Origin: JADLHS01 sp964594985
Lineage (GTDB): Bacteria; Verrucomicrobiota; Verrucomicrobiia; Limisphaerales; JADLHS01
Assembly (NCBI GenBank): GCA_964594985.1
Contig: CAZQNQ010000010.1
Coordinates: 62,001 to 126,000 of the forward strand
Direction of reading: 5' to 3'
Length of the DNA: 64,000 nt
Shown here piece after piece: positions 1-8,264 of this stretch (its first letter is position 1; every line of letters begins with the position of its first letter). The notes beneath the pieces were generated by a model that was not told the DNA's origin, searched no databases, and saw only the letters and a program-made list of their open reading frames with translations. The position numbers and the translations under genes were made by a program.

Positions 1-115
1 CCGTGGCGCAGATCAGCGCCATCAACGCGCAGACGATCAGGATCTCGATGAGCGTGAACGCCGCCGCATCGCGCCGCAACCGGACGCGACCCACAACACG
101 CTGCTCACGCCACAT
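1..115 (-). CDS. Pseudopilin (type II secretion/type IV pilus), 3' part outside window
   Basis: Only the first 38 codons are inside the window, running off its left edge. The visible start reads MWREQRVVGRVRLRRDAAAF, followed at once by TLIEILIVCALMALICA. This is a basic leader ending in Ala and then Phe-Thr-Leu-Ile-Glu, the classic type III (prepilin) signal with Glu at mature position 5 and a hydrophobic helix. Prepilin peptidase would cut before the Phe and methylate it. The start codon lies 2 bp after the gspF stop, so the two are very likely one operon. Family assignment is firm. Which pseudopilin it is (GspG, GspH, GspI type) cannot be told from this fragment. Confidence 0.85.
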   Translation of the reverse strand, partial: MWREQRVVGRVRLRRDAAAFTLIEILIVCALMALICAT

Positions 116-117
116 TT

Positions 118-1407
118 TCATCGGTTCATCGAGCCGCCGACGTTGGAGATCATCGAGAACATCGCCGACAACACACCCAGCAACAGGAAGCCGACGCCGC
201 CCGCCATGACCACGATGAGCACCGGCTCGATCATGTTCGTCATCACGCGCAACGCAATGTTCAATTCGTTTTCGTAGGTGTCCGCCACGTTCTTCAATGC
301 GCCGGGCACGTCGCCGGTTTCCTCGCCGATGCGCACAAGGTCCACCATGAGTTGCGGGAAGATTTTGCTCGCGGCCAGCGGTTGCGCGAGGGTTTTGCCG
401 TCCGTGACAGCTTCGCGGGTCTTGGCGATGGCTTCCTTGATGACGCGATTGGGCAACACCTGCTCCGTGATCTTGAGCGCGGTCAGCACCGGCACGCCGT
501 TCTCCAGCAAGGTCGAGAGCGTGCGCGCGAACTGCCCGTAGAGATTCAGTTTCATCACCTTGCCGAATACCGGCAGCTTCATCTTCCACGCATCAATCTT
601 GACCTTGCCCTCCTCGGTCTGCCTGAACCGACGGAACAGCACCCACGCCAGAGCCATCAACATCAACATCAACCACCAGTAGCCGGTGAAGATGTTGCTG
701 ATGCTGATGAGCATCTGCGTCATGGCCGGCAACTGCATCTGCATGTTGCCGAAGAGCGTCATGAACTTTGGCAGCATGTAGGTCATGAAAAAGATCACGA
801 TGGCAATGCCGACGACCGCGACGAACGCCGGATAAATCAGCGCCGAGGTGAACTTGGCCTGCACGGCGGCGAACTTCTCGAAGTGATCCGCCATGCGCCG
901 CAACACCTGCACCAAAGCGCCGGATTGTTCGCCAGCCTTGACCATGTTCACGTAAAGGTCGGTGAAGATAAGCGGTTGCTTGCCCATCGCGTCCGACAGG
1001 CTGCGCCCTTCCATGACTTCCTGGCGCAACTCCACCGCGACCTGCTTCGGGATGCCCTTGGTTTCAAGGTGCGTCATGCTGTTCAGCGCGACAGTCAATG
1101 GCATACCGGCCTGGAGCAGATTGGCGAATTGTTGCGTGAACGTGGCGAGTTCCTGCAGCTTCGGCTTGCGCTTGCGATTCAACTGCGCTTGCAGCGTCGG
1201 CGGCAACAGCGCGGCGAACCCGCCCTTGGACGCGCCCGCTGGTTTCTCAGCTTTGACCGCCGCCCCGCCCTTCGGCATGTCCACCGCCACAGGAAACAGC
1301 CCGAGTCGCTCGATCGCCACGAGCGCGGCGGCCCGATCCACCACGTCGAGTGTGCCTTGCACTACCTCGCCCGACCGGCGGCGGGCTTTATAGGAAAACT
1401 GCGCCAT
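118..1407 (-). CDS. gspF: Type II secretion system inner-membrane protein F (GspF/PilC family)
   Basis: 429 residues, the usual family length. The polytopic inner-membrane platform of type II secretion systems and type IV pili couples the assembly ATPase to pseudopilin polymerisation. The N-terminus (FSYKARRRSGEVVQGTLDV) is the usual GspF/PilC opening. Two T2SSF repeats follow, about residues 85-210 and 290-410, each with the family pattern of a helical bundle ending in a hydrophobic segment. Membrane helices are visible near residues 190-212, 240-258 and 395-420. The next gene on the same strand is a pseudopilin starting 2 bp after the stop. GspF versus PilC cannot be separated on sequence alone. 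Confidence 0.93.
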   Translation of the reverse strand: MAQFSYKARRRSGEVVQGTLDVVDRAAALVAIERLGLFPVAVDMPKGGAAVKAEKPAGASKGGFAALLPPTLQAQLNRKRKPKLQELATFTQQFANLLQAGMPLTVALNSMTHLETKGIPKQVAVELRQEVMEGRSLSDAMGKQPLIFTDLYVNMVKAGEQSGALVQVLRRMADHFEKFAAVQAKFTSALIYPAFVAVVGIAIVIFFMTYMLPKFMTLFGNMQMQLPAMTQMLISISNIFTGYWWLMLMLMALAWVLFRRFRQTEEGKVKIDAWKMKLPVFGKVMKLNLYGQFARTLSTLLENGVPVLTALKITEQVLPNRVIKEAIAKTREAVTDGKTLAQPLAASKIFPQLMVDLVRIGEETGDVPGALKNVADTYENELNIALRVMTNMIEPVLIVVMAGGVGFLLLGVLSAMFSMISNVGGSMNR

Positions 1408-1458
1408 AAGCTTGTGTGTTAAAACCGTTGCGACCGAAAAGTTGCCCTGGCGGGCGGC

Positions 1459-2406
1459 TTAAACCTTGGCAGCGATGAGGTCCAACGTCTTGCGGACCCC
1501 GTTCTGTTCATTGAGACTGCCGCGCCGATAGCCTTGCAAATCCAGCGTGACGTGCGTGTAACCGATCTTCTTCAACGCATCCGCGACCTGGGCGGAAACG
1601 CCATCCACCAGAAACTTCGGCAGTTCCACCGGGCCGACCTCGATCCGCGCCAGATGAGTCTTGAGTCTAAGGTCTGAAGTCTCAAGTCCTCCAAGCGCGC
1701 CACCAACCGCCGGCTCGGTGACTTTAGGCTTCAGACCCGAGACTTGAGACTGTAATTCGTGATGCCGCACGCGCACATCGTAAAAGCCGAGGTCGCGCAA
1801 AACATATTCGCCCTCCTCGATCATGCGCAACTTCTCCGGCGTCACCGCTTCGCCGTAGGGAATGCGCGAACTCAAGCAGGCCATCTGCGGCTTGTCTGCC
1901 GTCGGCAAACCGAGTTGCGCCGATAATTCGCGGATGTCCGCCTTGGTCAGGCCGGCTTCCTTGAGCGGGGCGCGCACCTGGAATTCCGCCGCCGCCTTCG
2001 CGCCGGGCCGGAAATCCCCGATGTCGCTGGCATTCTCACCGTAGCAAATCACAGCGAACTTCTCCGCCCGCGCCAGAGGTTCAAGCTCCTCGAACAACTC
2101 GTGTTTGCAGAAGTAACAACGATTCGTCGGGTTCGCGAGGTAGTCCGGGTTGTTGAACTCGGCGGTCTTCACCACACGCACGGGGAAACCGAAGCGTTCG
2201 CCAAGCTGGAGGGCGTCCGCCAGCTCCCGGCGCGGCAGACTGGGTGAATCCGCGATGACTGCCAACGACTTGTCGCCAAGGACCTCATAGGCCACCCGGG
2301 CCAGAAACACCGAATCCACGCCGCCGGAGTAGGCGACGAGACACGAACCATACGAGCGCAACTGCGCCTGCAATTTTTCCAGCTTATCCGCGAGCACACT
2401 TAACAT
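1459..2406 (-). CDS. larE: LarE-type ATP-dependent sacrificial sulfur transferase, with in-frame repeat insertion
   Basis: 315 residues, N-type ATP pyrophosphatase family. LarE adenylates and then sulfurises the pyridinium dicarboxylate precursor of the nickel-pincer cofactor of lactate racemase-like enzymes. Visible features are the PP-loop SGGVDS (residues 27-32), a CYFC pair (97-100) and the QMACLSSRIPYG segment whose Cys177 corresponds to the sacrificial Cys of Lactobacillus LarE. Between VRVRHH and LARIEV, which are normally almost adjacent in the family, lies a 35-residue insert (residues 217-251) encoded by a palindromic DNA element at 1654-1758. The insert is exactly 105 nt and leaves the frame open. 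No larA, larB or larC is in the window. Whether the protein still works is unknown. Confidence 0.9.
   Translation of the reverse strand: MLSVLADKLEKLQAQLRSYGSCLVAYSGGVDSVFLARVAYEVLGDKSLAVIADSPSLPRRELADALQLGERFGFPVRVVKTAEFNNPDYLANPTNRCYFCKHELFEELEPLARAEKFAVICYGENASDIGDFRPGAKAAAEFQVRAPLKEAGLTKADIRELSAQLGLPTADKPQMACLSSRIPYGEAVTPEKLRMIEEGEYVLRDLGFYDVRVRHHELQSQVSGLKPKVTEPAVGGALGGLETSDLRLKTHLARIEVGPVELPKFLVDGVSAQVADALKKIGYTHVTLDLQGYRRGSLNEQNGVRKTLDLIAAKV
1654..1758. repeat. Palindromic repeat element inserted in frame in larE
   Basis: Left arm 1657-1682 and right arm 1726-1751 are imperfect inverted repeats, 21 of 26 positions matching, with three mismatches that would be G-U pairs. They enclose a 43-nt loop. 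Each arm contains the word AGTCT or a close variant three times (AGTCT, AGTCT, then GGTCTGAAGTCT). The same iterated-word build is seen in intergenic palindromes of this window. Length 105 nt is a multiple of three and no stop is introduced in the larE frame. Confidence 0.85.
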
Positions 2407-2448
2407 TGGCAGTGACGGGAAAGTTTGTCGAGTCTGGCTGTCACTGGA

Positions 2449-2590
2449 GGGTGTGACTGAAACTGCCGTTCACTGGTGCCGGGCGCCAAGTTGGAGTTCA
2501 AGCTTTGGCTTGTCCGGCGCGGGTTGGTGGGCGGAAACAAGCTAAAGCTTGAACTCCAACCAAAATTGCGCGGCAGTTTCAGTCACACCC
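2449..2590. repeat. Nested inverted-repeat element, family 1, copy 1
   Basis: Outer arms are a perfect 20-nt inverted repeat: GGGTGTGACTGAAACTGCCG at 2449-2468 and its reverse complement at 2571-2590. Inside lies a second, independent pair of 24-nt arms at 2490-2513 and 2537-2560 (23 of 24 match; core TTGGAGTTCAAGCTTTGGCT). It fills the gap between larE and glnB, whose transcripts diverge. The outer arms recur at 40668-40808 around unrelated inner arms. Confidence 0.88.
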
Positions 2591-2627
2591 GCCACTGGAA
2601 CCCCTGCAACAATTCTCCGGTCTGGAT

Positions 2628-2657
2628 TTGACGGCACGGGGGCAAAGCGCGTAAAAC
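2628..2657 (+). promoter_or_regulatory. Possible sigma-70-like promoter of glnB
   Basis: TTGACG (2628-2633) and TAAAAC (2652-2657) are separated by 18 bp, about 22 bp before the glnB start. The -10 match is only four of six. An AAAGGG ribosome-binding site lies a few bases before the glnB ATG. Confidence 0.35.
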
Positions 2658-2679
2658 CATTGGCAGCAAAGGGAATTTT

Positions 2680-3018
2680 ATGAAAAAGATCGAAGCCATC
2701 ATCAAACCGTTCAAACTCACCGAGGTGAAAGACGCCCTCAACGAGATTGGCGTCACCGGCATGACCGTCATTGAAGTGAAAGGATTCGGCCGCCAGAAAG
2801 GGCACACCGAAATCTACCGTGGCAGCGAATACACCGTGGATTTCCTGCCCAAGATCAAACTCGAGATCGTCCTGCCCGACGCGCAGATCGCCCAGGCCAT
2901 CGAGGTCATCACCAAGGGCGCGCACACCGGCAAGATCGGCGACGGTAAAATTTTCGTGCTGCCGGTCGAAACCGCCGTGCGCATCCGCACCGACGAAAAA
3001 GGCGACGCGGCGGTCTGA
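2680..3018 (+). CDS. glnB: Nitrogen regulatory protein P-II
   Basis: 112 residues, full length. This trimeric signal protein senses 2-oxoglutarate, ATP/ADP and often glutamine, and controls glutamine synthetase, ammonium transport and related targets. The N-terminus MKKIEAIIKPFKLTEVKDAL and the T-loop segment GHTEIYRGSEYTVDFLPK are nearly canonical; the Tyr in EYTVDF is the residue uridylylated in proteobacterial GlnB. The C-terminal KIGDGKIFVLPVETAVRIRT matches PROSITE-type P-II signatures. A strong AAAGGG ribosome-binding site precedes the ATG. There is no amtB or glnA next to it; the gene stands alone between a nested repeat element and its own terminator. Confidence 0.96.
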   Translation: MKKIEAIIKPFKLTEVKDALNEIGVTGMTVIEVKGFGRQKGHTEIYRGSEYTVDFLPKIKLEIVLPDAQIAQAIEVITKGAHTGKIGDGKIFVLPVETAVRIRTDEKGDAAV

Positions 3019-3047
3019 CGGACGACGTTCATTCAAGTCCTTTGCGC

Positions 3048-3078
3048 AGCGGGCAACGCAGGTTGCCCGCTTTGTTAT
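3048..3078 (+). terminator. Rho-independent terminator of glnB
   Basis: A perfect 10-bp stem AGCGGGCAAC (3048-3057), GCAG loop and GTTGCCCGCT (3062-3071) is followed by the T-rich run TTTGTTATT. It lies 30 bp after the glnB stop. Confidence 0.85.
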
Positions 3079-3103
3079 TGGCCGGGCCGGTCTGAAATCC
3101 ATA

Positions 3104-3173
3104 GCCGCAAAAGAACGCAGGGAACACAAAGAATCCAATTCTTCTTTCGTGTTCTCTGCGTTCTTTCGCGGCC
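3104..3173. repeat. Palindromic intergenic repeat
   Basis: Left half begins GCCGCAAAAGAACGCAGGGA and the right half is its near-exact reverse complement ending at 3173. Each arm is about 30 nt with a short centre. The arms are built from the repeated words AAAGAACGCAG and GAACACAAAG. It lies between the glnB terminator and the RND-operon terminator, in a convergent intergenic gap. Confidence 0.8.
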
Positions 3174-3206
3174 AATGAAGCAGCGAGGAGATTACCTAAA
3201 GCGCTC

Positions 3207-3249
3207 AAAAAAAGTCAGCAACCCCCGGTCGAAACCGGAGATTGCTGAC
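3207..3249 (-). terminator. Rho-independent terminator of the RND efflux operon
   Basis: Read on the minus strand: GTCAGCAATCTCCGGT, a TTCG tetraloop and ACCGGGGGTTGCTGAC, then seven T. On the plus strand the arms are 3214-3229 and 3234-3249, with the A-tract at 3207-3213. 14 of 16 pairs match. It lies about 75 bp after the RND pump stop. Confidence 0.88.
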
Positions 3250-3324
3250 CAGCCGTGGTTGAAACGCCAGTTTCCCCAAACTGCGTTCCGGCGGTGCGCC
3301 GCGAGTTGCCCCGCGACCCAACCC

Positions 3325-6300
3325 TTACTTCCCCACCGCGACTTCTTCCCCCACTGTGACGGCGGCCCCGTTGATCTCGGCGTCGTCTTTGGCCGGGATC
3401 GCTTCACGCTCCCCGGCATGCTCCTTGGCGATCAAAACATAAATGGCGGGAATCACCAGCAAGGTGAAGATCGTGCCGAGCGCCATGCCCGCCACGATCA
3501 CGAGGCCGATGGAATTGCGCGCCGCCGCACCGGCCCCCGAGACCATCGTCAACGGGAAGTGACCGCACACGGTCGCCACGCTCGTCATCAACACGGGACG
3601 CAACCGGACCAGGGCGGCCTCACGGGCCGCCTGCACTTTGGTCATGCCGCCGCGCTGGAGTTCGTTCGCGAACTCCACGATCAAGATGCCATTCTTGGAC
3701 ACGAGGCCGATGAGCGTCACCAAGCCGACCTGGGCGTAGATGTTCATCGAGGTCGTCCAACCGTCCGTCCAGAAGTGCATGCTCGGGTTCGGAAACTTCA
3801 GGAACGTGAAGATCAGCGAGCCGAACATCGCCAGCGGCACGCAACCGAGAATGATGATCAGCGGATCGCGGAAGCTGTTGAACTGCGCCGCGAGCACCAG
3901 GAAGATCAGCACCAGCGCGAGAATGAATGCCGGCAGGAACTTGTTCCCTTCCGACCGCAACTGCCGGGACTCGCCCGTGTAATCCACCCTGTAACCTTGC
4001 GGCAGAATCTTCGCCGCCTCGGCTTCGAGGAATTTCAGCGCCTCGTCGAGCGGGCGGACAGCGACGCCGCTGATCTTCACCGCATTGAGCTGCTGGAAGC
4101 GGTTCAACGAACGCGGGGTCGTTTTCTTTTCAAAGCGCGCAAACGTGCTGAGCGGCACGAGCTGACCGTTCGGACCTTTCACGTAGTTGTTCTCCAACTG
4201 CGCGGGATTCAGCCGCTCGATGCGTTTCAACTGCGGGATGACCTTGTAGCTGCGGCCATCAAAGTTGAACCGGTTCACGTAATTGCCACCCACCAGCGCG
4301 GCGAGATCCGAGCCGACCTGCTGCATGCTCAGGCCCATCGAGGCGACCTTGTCGCGGTCGAGCACGAGTTCGACTTCCGGTTGGTCCACCTTGGTGTCGA
4401 GCAATGGCGGAAACGCAAACATCCCGCTGGCGGCGGCCTTTTCCTGCAATCGCTGCGCGAACTCGAGCAACTGTTCGGGCTCGGCGGTGGAGCACACGAG
4501 AAATTCCACCGGGAAGTCACCGCCTCCAGGCAACGCCGGGGGCGTCACGCTCAACACGCGGATGCCGGGAATCGTGTTCACCTTCGCCTGGGCTTCGGGC
4601 GCGACCTCGAACACCGTGCGCTTGCGTTCGCCCCAGGGCTTCAACACGAACCCGCCGAAGCCGCTGTCGGGCATGGTGATTTGGAACGTGCGATCCATCT
4701 CGGGAATGGTGGCCCACTGCTTGTGGACTTCATCCGTGTAAAAAGTGGTTTGATCAATCGTGGCATCCGCCGCCGCTTCCACGATACCCAGCATGAACCC
4801 CTGGTCTTCCACCGGAGCGAGTTCCTTGGGGGAATTCATGAACATGGGCACGGACAACAGCGAAAGCCCGATCCAGATCACATAAATCGCCGGGCGCGCG
4901 TTCAGGGTGGTATCGAGCACGCGGCTGTAAATTTTCTTCAACCGCTCAAAGCCCGCGTTGATTTTTCCGGCCAGACCGTGGTCGCCGGTATGTTCGTTCA
5001 GCAACAGCGCCGACATCACGGGTGACAGCGTCAGGGCGACGATGCCAGAGATGGTCACCGCCCCGGCCAGCGTCATGGCGAACTCGCGGAACAACGAACC
5101 CGTCAGACCACCCTGGAACGCGATCGGCGCATACACGGCGGCGAGCGTGATGGTCATCGCGATCACCGGACCGACCAGTTCGCGGGCGCCGAGCAGCGCG
5201 GCATTGAGCGGAGATTTTCCTTCGCGGATGTGGCGCTCGACGTTTTCGACGATGACGATGGCATCGTCCACCACCAACCCGACGGACAGCACGATGGCCA
5301 GCAACGTGAGCAGGTTCAGCGTGAAACCAAACACCTGCATCAGGAACACCGCACCGATGAGGGAAATCGGGATGGCCACGAGCGGCACCAGCACCGACCG
5401 CAGCGAACCGAGGAACAAAAAGATCACCACGGCGACGATGAGGAGGGTTTCGGCCAGCGTCTTGATGACTTCGTTGATGGCGTCATCAATGTATTTTGTC
5501 GCGTCATACGCGACCCGCCCGCTCAAGCCGCTGGGCAGATCTTTTTGAATGGCGGCCATCTCCTTGGTGGCGCGCTTGATCACGTCCAGCGAGTTGGCGT
5601 TGGGCAATACCCAGACGCCCATGAACACGGCCCGCTCGCCGGTGAAGCGCACTTCAGAATCATAATCTTCCGCGCCCAGCGTCACATCCGCGACATCCTT
5701 GAGGCGGACCAGCGTGTCGCCGGATTTGCGGATGACGAGATCGCGGAACTCGTCCACGGTGCGGAGATCGGTGTTGGCCGTGAGGTTGACTTGAACCAAC
5801 GAACCTTTGGTTTTGCCGATGGCGGCGAGAAAGTTGTTGGCGGCGAGGGCTTCGCGGATTTCGTTGGGATTGATGCCGAGCGCCGCGAGGTTGTCCGGCT
5901 TGAGCCAGATGCGCATGGCAAAGGTGCGCCCGCCGAGCAGATCGGCGCGTTGCACGCCTTCGAGCGCCGCGAGACGCGGCTGCACGACGCGGACGAGATA
6001 GTCCGTGATCTGATTCGCCTCCAGAATTTCCGAGGTGAAACTCAGATAAGCCGAGGCAAACCGCGTGTCGGCGGATTCGATGTTGATGATCGGCACTTCC
6101 GCTTCCGGCGGGAGATCATTGCGGACTTGATCCACTTTGGAGCTGATTTCCGAAAGGGCCTTCGTCGCATCGTAATTCAACTTGAGCCGGGCCGTGATGG
6201 TGGAAAGCCCGAGTTTGCTGCTCGATTGCAGGTACTCGATGCCGTCGGCGGCGGCGATGGCACGCTCCAACGGTTGCGTGATGAAGCCGCGCACGAGATC

Positions 6301-6471
6301 GGCGCTGGCCCCGACGTAAGCGGTCGTGACGGTGACGGTGGCATTTTCGCTGCGCGGGTATTGCCGCACATTCAGCGTTTTGATGGCCTGAAATCCGGCG
6401 ATGAGGATCACCAGATTCACGACCACCGCCAGCACCGGCCGGCGGATGAAGATGTCGGTAAAAGATTTCAT
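3325..6471 (-). CDS. RND-family multidrug efflux transporter, inner-membrane pump (AcrB/MexF-like)
   Basis: 1048 residues, the usual HAE-1 RND length. It is the proton-driven inner-membrane pump that extrudes hydrophobic drugs through a membrane-fusion protein and an outer-membrane channel. The N-terminus MKSFTDIFIRRPVLAVVVNL is TM1 of the family. TM2-TM6 begin near residue 340, and GLVVDDAIVIVENVERHI is the TM4 proton-relay motif with the paired Asp. The second half repeats the fold (porter segment, then LALVLIFLVLAAQFNSFRDP, GLVSKNGILIVEFANEL). It is third in the order regulator, adaptor, pump, with a terminator behind it. No TolC-type gene is in the operon, so the outer-membrane channel must be encoded elsewhere. 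Confidence 0.95.
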   Translation of the reverse strand: MKSFTDIFIRRPVLAVVVNLVILIAGFQAIKTLNVRQYPRSENATVTVTTAYVGASADLVRGFITQPLERAIAAADGIEYLQSSSKLGLSTITARLKLNYDATKALSEISSKVDQVRNDLPPEAEVPIINIESADTRFASAYLSFTSEILEANQITDYLVRVVQPRLAALEGVQRADLLGGRTFAMRIWLKPDNLAALGINPNEIREALAANNFLAAIGKTKGSLVQVNLTANTDLRTVDEFRDLVIRKSGDTLVRLKDVADVTLGAEDYDSEVRFTGERAVFMGVWVLPNANSLDVIKRATKEMAAIQKDLPSGLSGRVAYDATKYIDDAINEVIKTLAETLLIVAVVIFLFLGSLRSVLVPLVAIPISLIGAVFLMQVFGFTLNLLTLLAIVLSVGLVVDDAIVIVENVERHIREGKSPLNAALLGARELVGPVIAMTITLAAVYAPIAFQGGLTGSLFREFAMTLAGAVTISGIVALTLSPVMSALLLNEHTGDHGLAGKINAGFERLKKIYSRVLDTTLNARPAIYVIWIGLSLLSVPMFMNSPKELAPVEDQGFMLGIVEAAADATIDQTTFYTDEVHKQWATIPEMDRTFQITMPDSGFGGFVLKPWGERKRTVFEVAPEAQAKVNTIPGIRVLSVTPPALPGGGDFPVEFLVCSTAEPEQLLEFAQRLQEKAAASGMFAFPPLLDTKVDQPEVELVLDRDKVASMGLSMQQVGSDLAALVGGNYVNRFNFDGRSYKVIPQLKRIERLNPAQLENNYVKGPNGQLVPLSTFARFEKKTTPRSLNRFQQLNAVKISGVAVRPLDEALKFLEAEAAKILPQGYRVDYTGESRQLRSEGNKFLPAFILALVLIFLVLAAQFNSFRDPLIIILGCVPLAMFGSLIFTFLKFPNPSMHFWTDGWTTSMNIYAQVGLVTLIGLVSKNGILIVEFANELQRGGMTKVQAAREAALVRLRPVLMTSVATVCGHFPLTMVSGAGAAARNSIGLVIVAGMALGTIFTLLVIPAIYVLIAKEHAGEREAIPAKDDAEINGAAVTVGEEVAVGK

Positions 6472-6494
6472 GGGAGAAAGCGCGGCGCGTTCGC

Positions 6495-7616
6495 TCAGCT
6501 ATCCGACGGATTCGGTTTCTTATCGGACTTGGGCGCGATCTCGTTGTTCTCGACCACCGCCATGTTGTTGCGGAGTTTGAACATGCCCGAACTGACGACG
6601 CGTTCACCGGCTTTCAAACCGGATACGACGCTCACAAAGTCCCCGCGTGACCGGTCCACGCGGATAAATTGCTGGCGCACCACCAAACCGCCTGCCGCAT
6701 TGGTGGAGGATTCAACGACATAAACGGAATCTCCATACGGCGCACTCAGCACCGCCGTCGCCGGAATCGCCAGCACCGGTTTGACTTCGGGAAAAGCGAC
6801 CTCCATCCGCGCGAACATGCCGGGACGGAGCAATTGTTCTTTGTTGTCGAACGTTGCCTGCAATTTGAGGCTGCGAGTGACGGGATCGAGGTCCGGATTG
6901 ATCGCCGTCAACGTGCCGGTGAAAGTTTTTCCCGGATACGCATCGGAGAGGACGCGCACCTGCAAACCGGTCTTGATCCGGGCGAGGTCTTGTTGCGGCA
7001 GCGAGAAATCGCCATAGACCGGCGTGAGCGATTGGAGCGAGACAATGGGCTTTGCGGCTTCCAGATATTGACCCACGTTGACCTGCCGGATACCGAGACG
7101 ACCGGCGAACGGAGCACGGATGATTTTCTTGCCGATCGTCGCGCGGACGGTGTCCGCATTCGCGACCATTTGTTTCACCGACGTTTCCGCCTGATCCAGT
7201 TCCGCCTGCGAAACCGTGTTTTCCGTCCGCAAACTTTTCATGCGGGTAAAATTGGTCTGCGCCCATTCCACCTGCGCTTCGAGGGCGCGCAATTGCGCCT
7301 CCTCGGAGGAGATGTCAAATTTCACGAGGATGTCGCCTTGGTTGACGACCGCCCCGGATTCAAAAGGAATTTCGCGGATGATGCCGGGAATTTCCGCGGT
7401 GATGGTGACGCCTTGCACGGCGCTGATCGAACCGACCGCAGACAACGTATCCTGCCATTTTTCCTCCCTGGCCGTGGCGGTGGAAACCGTCTCGGGCGGT
7501 GGAGTGTAGGATTTACTGAACGCGACGAGCGTGCTGATCTGGAGCACCTTGACCCCGGCCAATGCCGCCAACACCAGCACGACCGCCACAACGGAGAGGA
7601 TGACTTTCTTGATCAT
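6495..7616 (-). CDS. RND efflux periplasmic adaptor (HlyD/AcrA membrane-fusion family)
   Basis: 373 residues. It bridges the RND pump and the outer-membrane channel. One N-terminal membrane segment (about residues 5-24, MIKKVILSVVAVVLVLAALA) acts as anchor or signal. A lipoyl-type half-motif follows (GIIREIPFESGAVVNQGDILVKF, about 82-104), then a coiled-coil hairpin, the matching half (KIIRAPFAGRLGIRQVNVGQYL, about 163-184) and beta-barrel and membrane-proximal parts. It lies 23 bp before the pump and 2 bp after the TetR gene, so the three are one transcript. The Lys/Ser-rich C-terminal tail is not conserved. Confidence 0.94.
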   Translation of the reverse strand: MIKKVILSVVAVVLVLAALAGVKVLQISTLVAFSKSYTPPPETVSTATAREEKWQDTLSAVGSISAVQGVTITAEIPGIIREIPFESGAVVNQGDILVKFDISSEEAQLRALEAQVEWAQTNFTRMKSLRTENTVSQAELDQAETSVKQMVANADTVRATIGKKIIRAPFAGRLGIRQVNVGQYLEAAKPIVSLQSLTPVYGDFSLPQQDLARIKTGLQVRVLSDAYPGKTFTGTLTAINPDLDPVTRSLKLQATFDNKEQLLRPGMFARMEVAFPEVKPVLAIPATAVLSAPYGDSVYVVESSTNAAGGLVVRQQFIRVDRSRGDFVSVVSGLKAGERVVSSGMFKLRNNMAVVENNEIAPKSDKKPNPSDS

Positions 7617-7618
7617 AG

Positions 7619-8251
7619 TTATTTTCGGGACAGAGATTTTTTGGACGCCGCCTTCTTGGCGCTGCCGCCGGAATAGAACAGATCCACGATGCGCTCCGCC
7701 AGTTCCCGGTTCAACGGGACATCCGGGGAAAACAATTGCATCATGAGATGCGCGTTGGCTTGACCGTAAAAACCGAACGCCAGCTCCCGGCTGCCGAACT
7801 TCTTGTTCAACTCCCCGGTGGCCAGCCCCTGCTTGACGATGGCGTGAACCAACTCAAAATTCCGCTCGCAGCGGTCGGAACAGTTGAAACCCTCCGGCAC
7901 TTCGCCCGGTGACGCAAACGCCGTCGCCAGCGAAATCCGCATCAGTTCGCGGTTCTCGCGGAAATAATCGAACAACACGACCAGGATCTCGACCAGTTGC
8001 GACCGGACATTCTTCGCCCGTTTGACCGCGGCCTGGATGCGCCGATACCGCTCGTCATGCGCCTCGTTCACCAGCGCCTGGAACAACTCCGCCTTGTCCG
8101 AAAAGTAGTAATAGAGCGTGGGCTTGGACACCCTGGCGTCACCCACGATCTGCTGCACGGACGTGGCGGCGTAGCCCCCGTGAGCAAAACGCTTGAGGGC
8201 GGCGCGCAAAATTTCCTGGCGGGTTTCGCCGTTGGTAGTGGGAATAACCAT
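7619..8251 (-). CDS. TetR/AcrR-family transcriptional repressor of the efflux operon
   Basis: 210 residues. The N-terminal helix-turn-helix (TRQEILRAALKRFAHGGYAA, then TSVQQIVGDARVSKPTLYYYFSDKAELFQAL, about residues 9-60) is typical of TetR/AcrR. The C-terminal ligand domain is less conserved, as usual. It is the first gene of the tetR-adaptor-pump operon. A perfect inverted repeat lies 14 bp before its start codon, so autorepression and control of both downstream genes is the simplest reading. The ligand is unknown. The very basic tail (KKAASKKSLSRK) is unremarkable. Confidence 0.92.
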   Translation of the reverse strand: MVIPTTNGETRQEILRAALKRFAHGGYAATSVQQIVGDARVSKPTLYYYFSDKAELFQALVNEAHDERYRRIQAAVKRAKNVRSQLVEILVVLFDYFRENRELMRISLATAFASPGEVPEGFNCSDRCERNFELVHAIVKQGLATGELNKKFGSRELAFGFYGQANAHLMMQLFSPDVPLNRELAERIVDLFYSGGSAKKAASKKSLSRK

Positions 8252-8264
8252 CGAAACTATTCAG

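Noticed and set aside
3175..5025. 616-codon open frame on the plus strand
   Set aside because: It is antisense to the RND pump gene, with low-complexity, His/Arg/Gln-rich translation typical of an antisense frame in high-GC DNA.
5230..6723. 497-codon open frame on the plus strand
   Set aside because: Antisense to the RND pump and adaptor genes; no motif.
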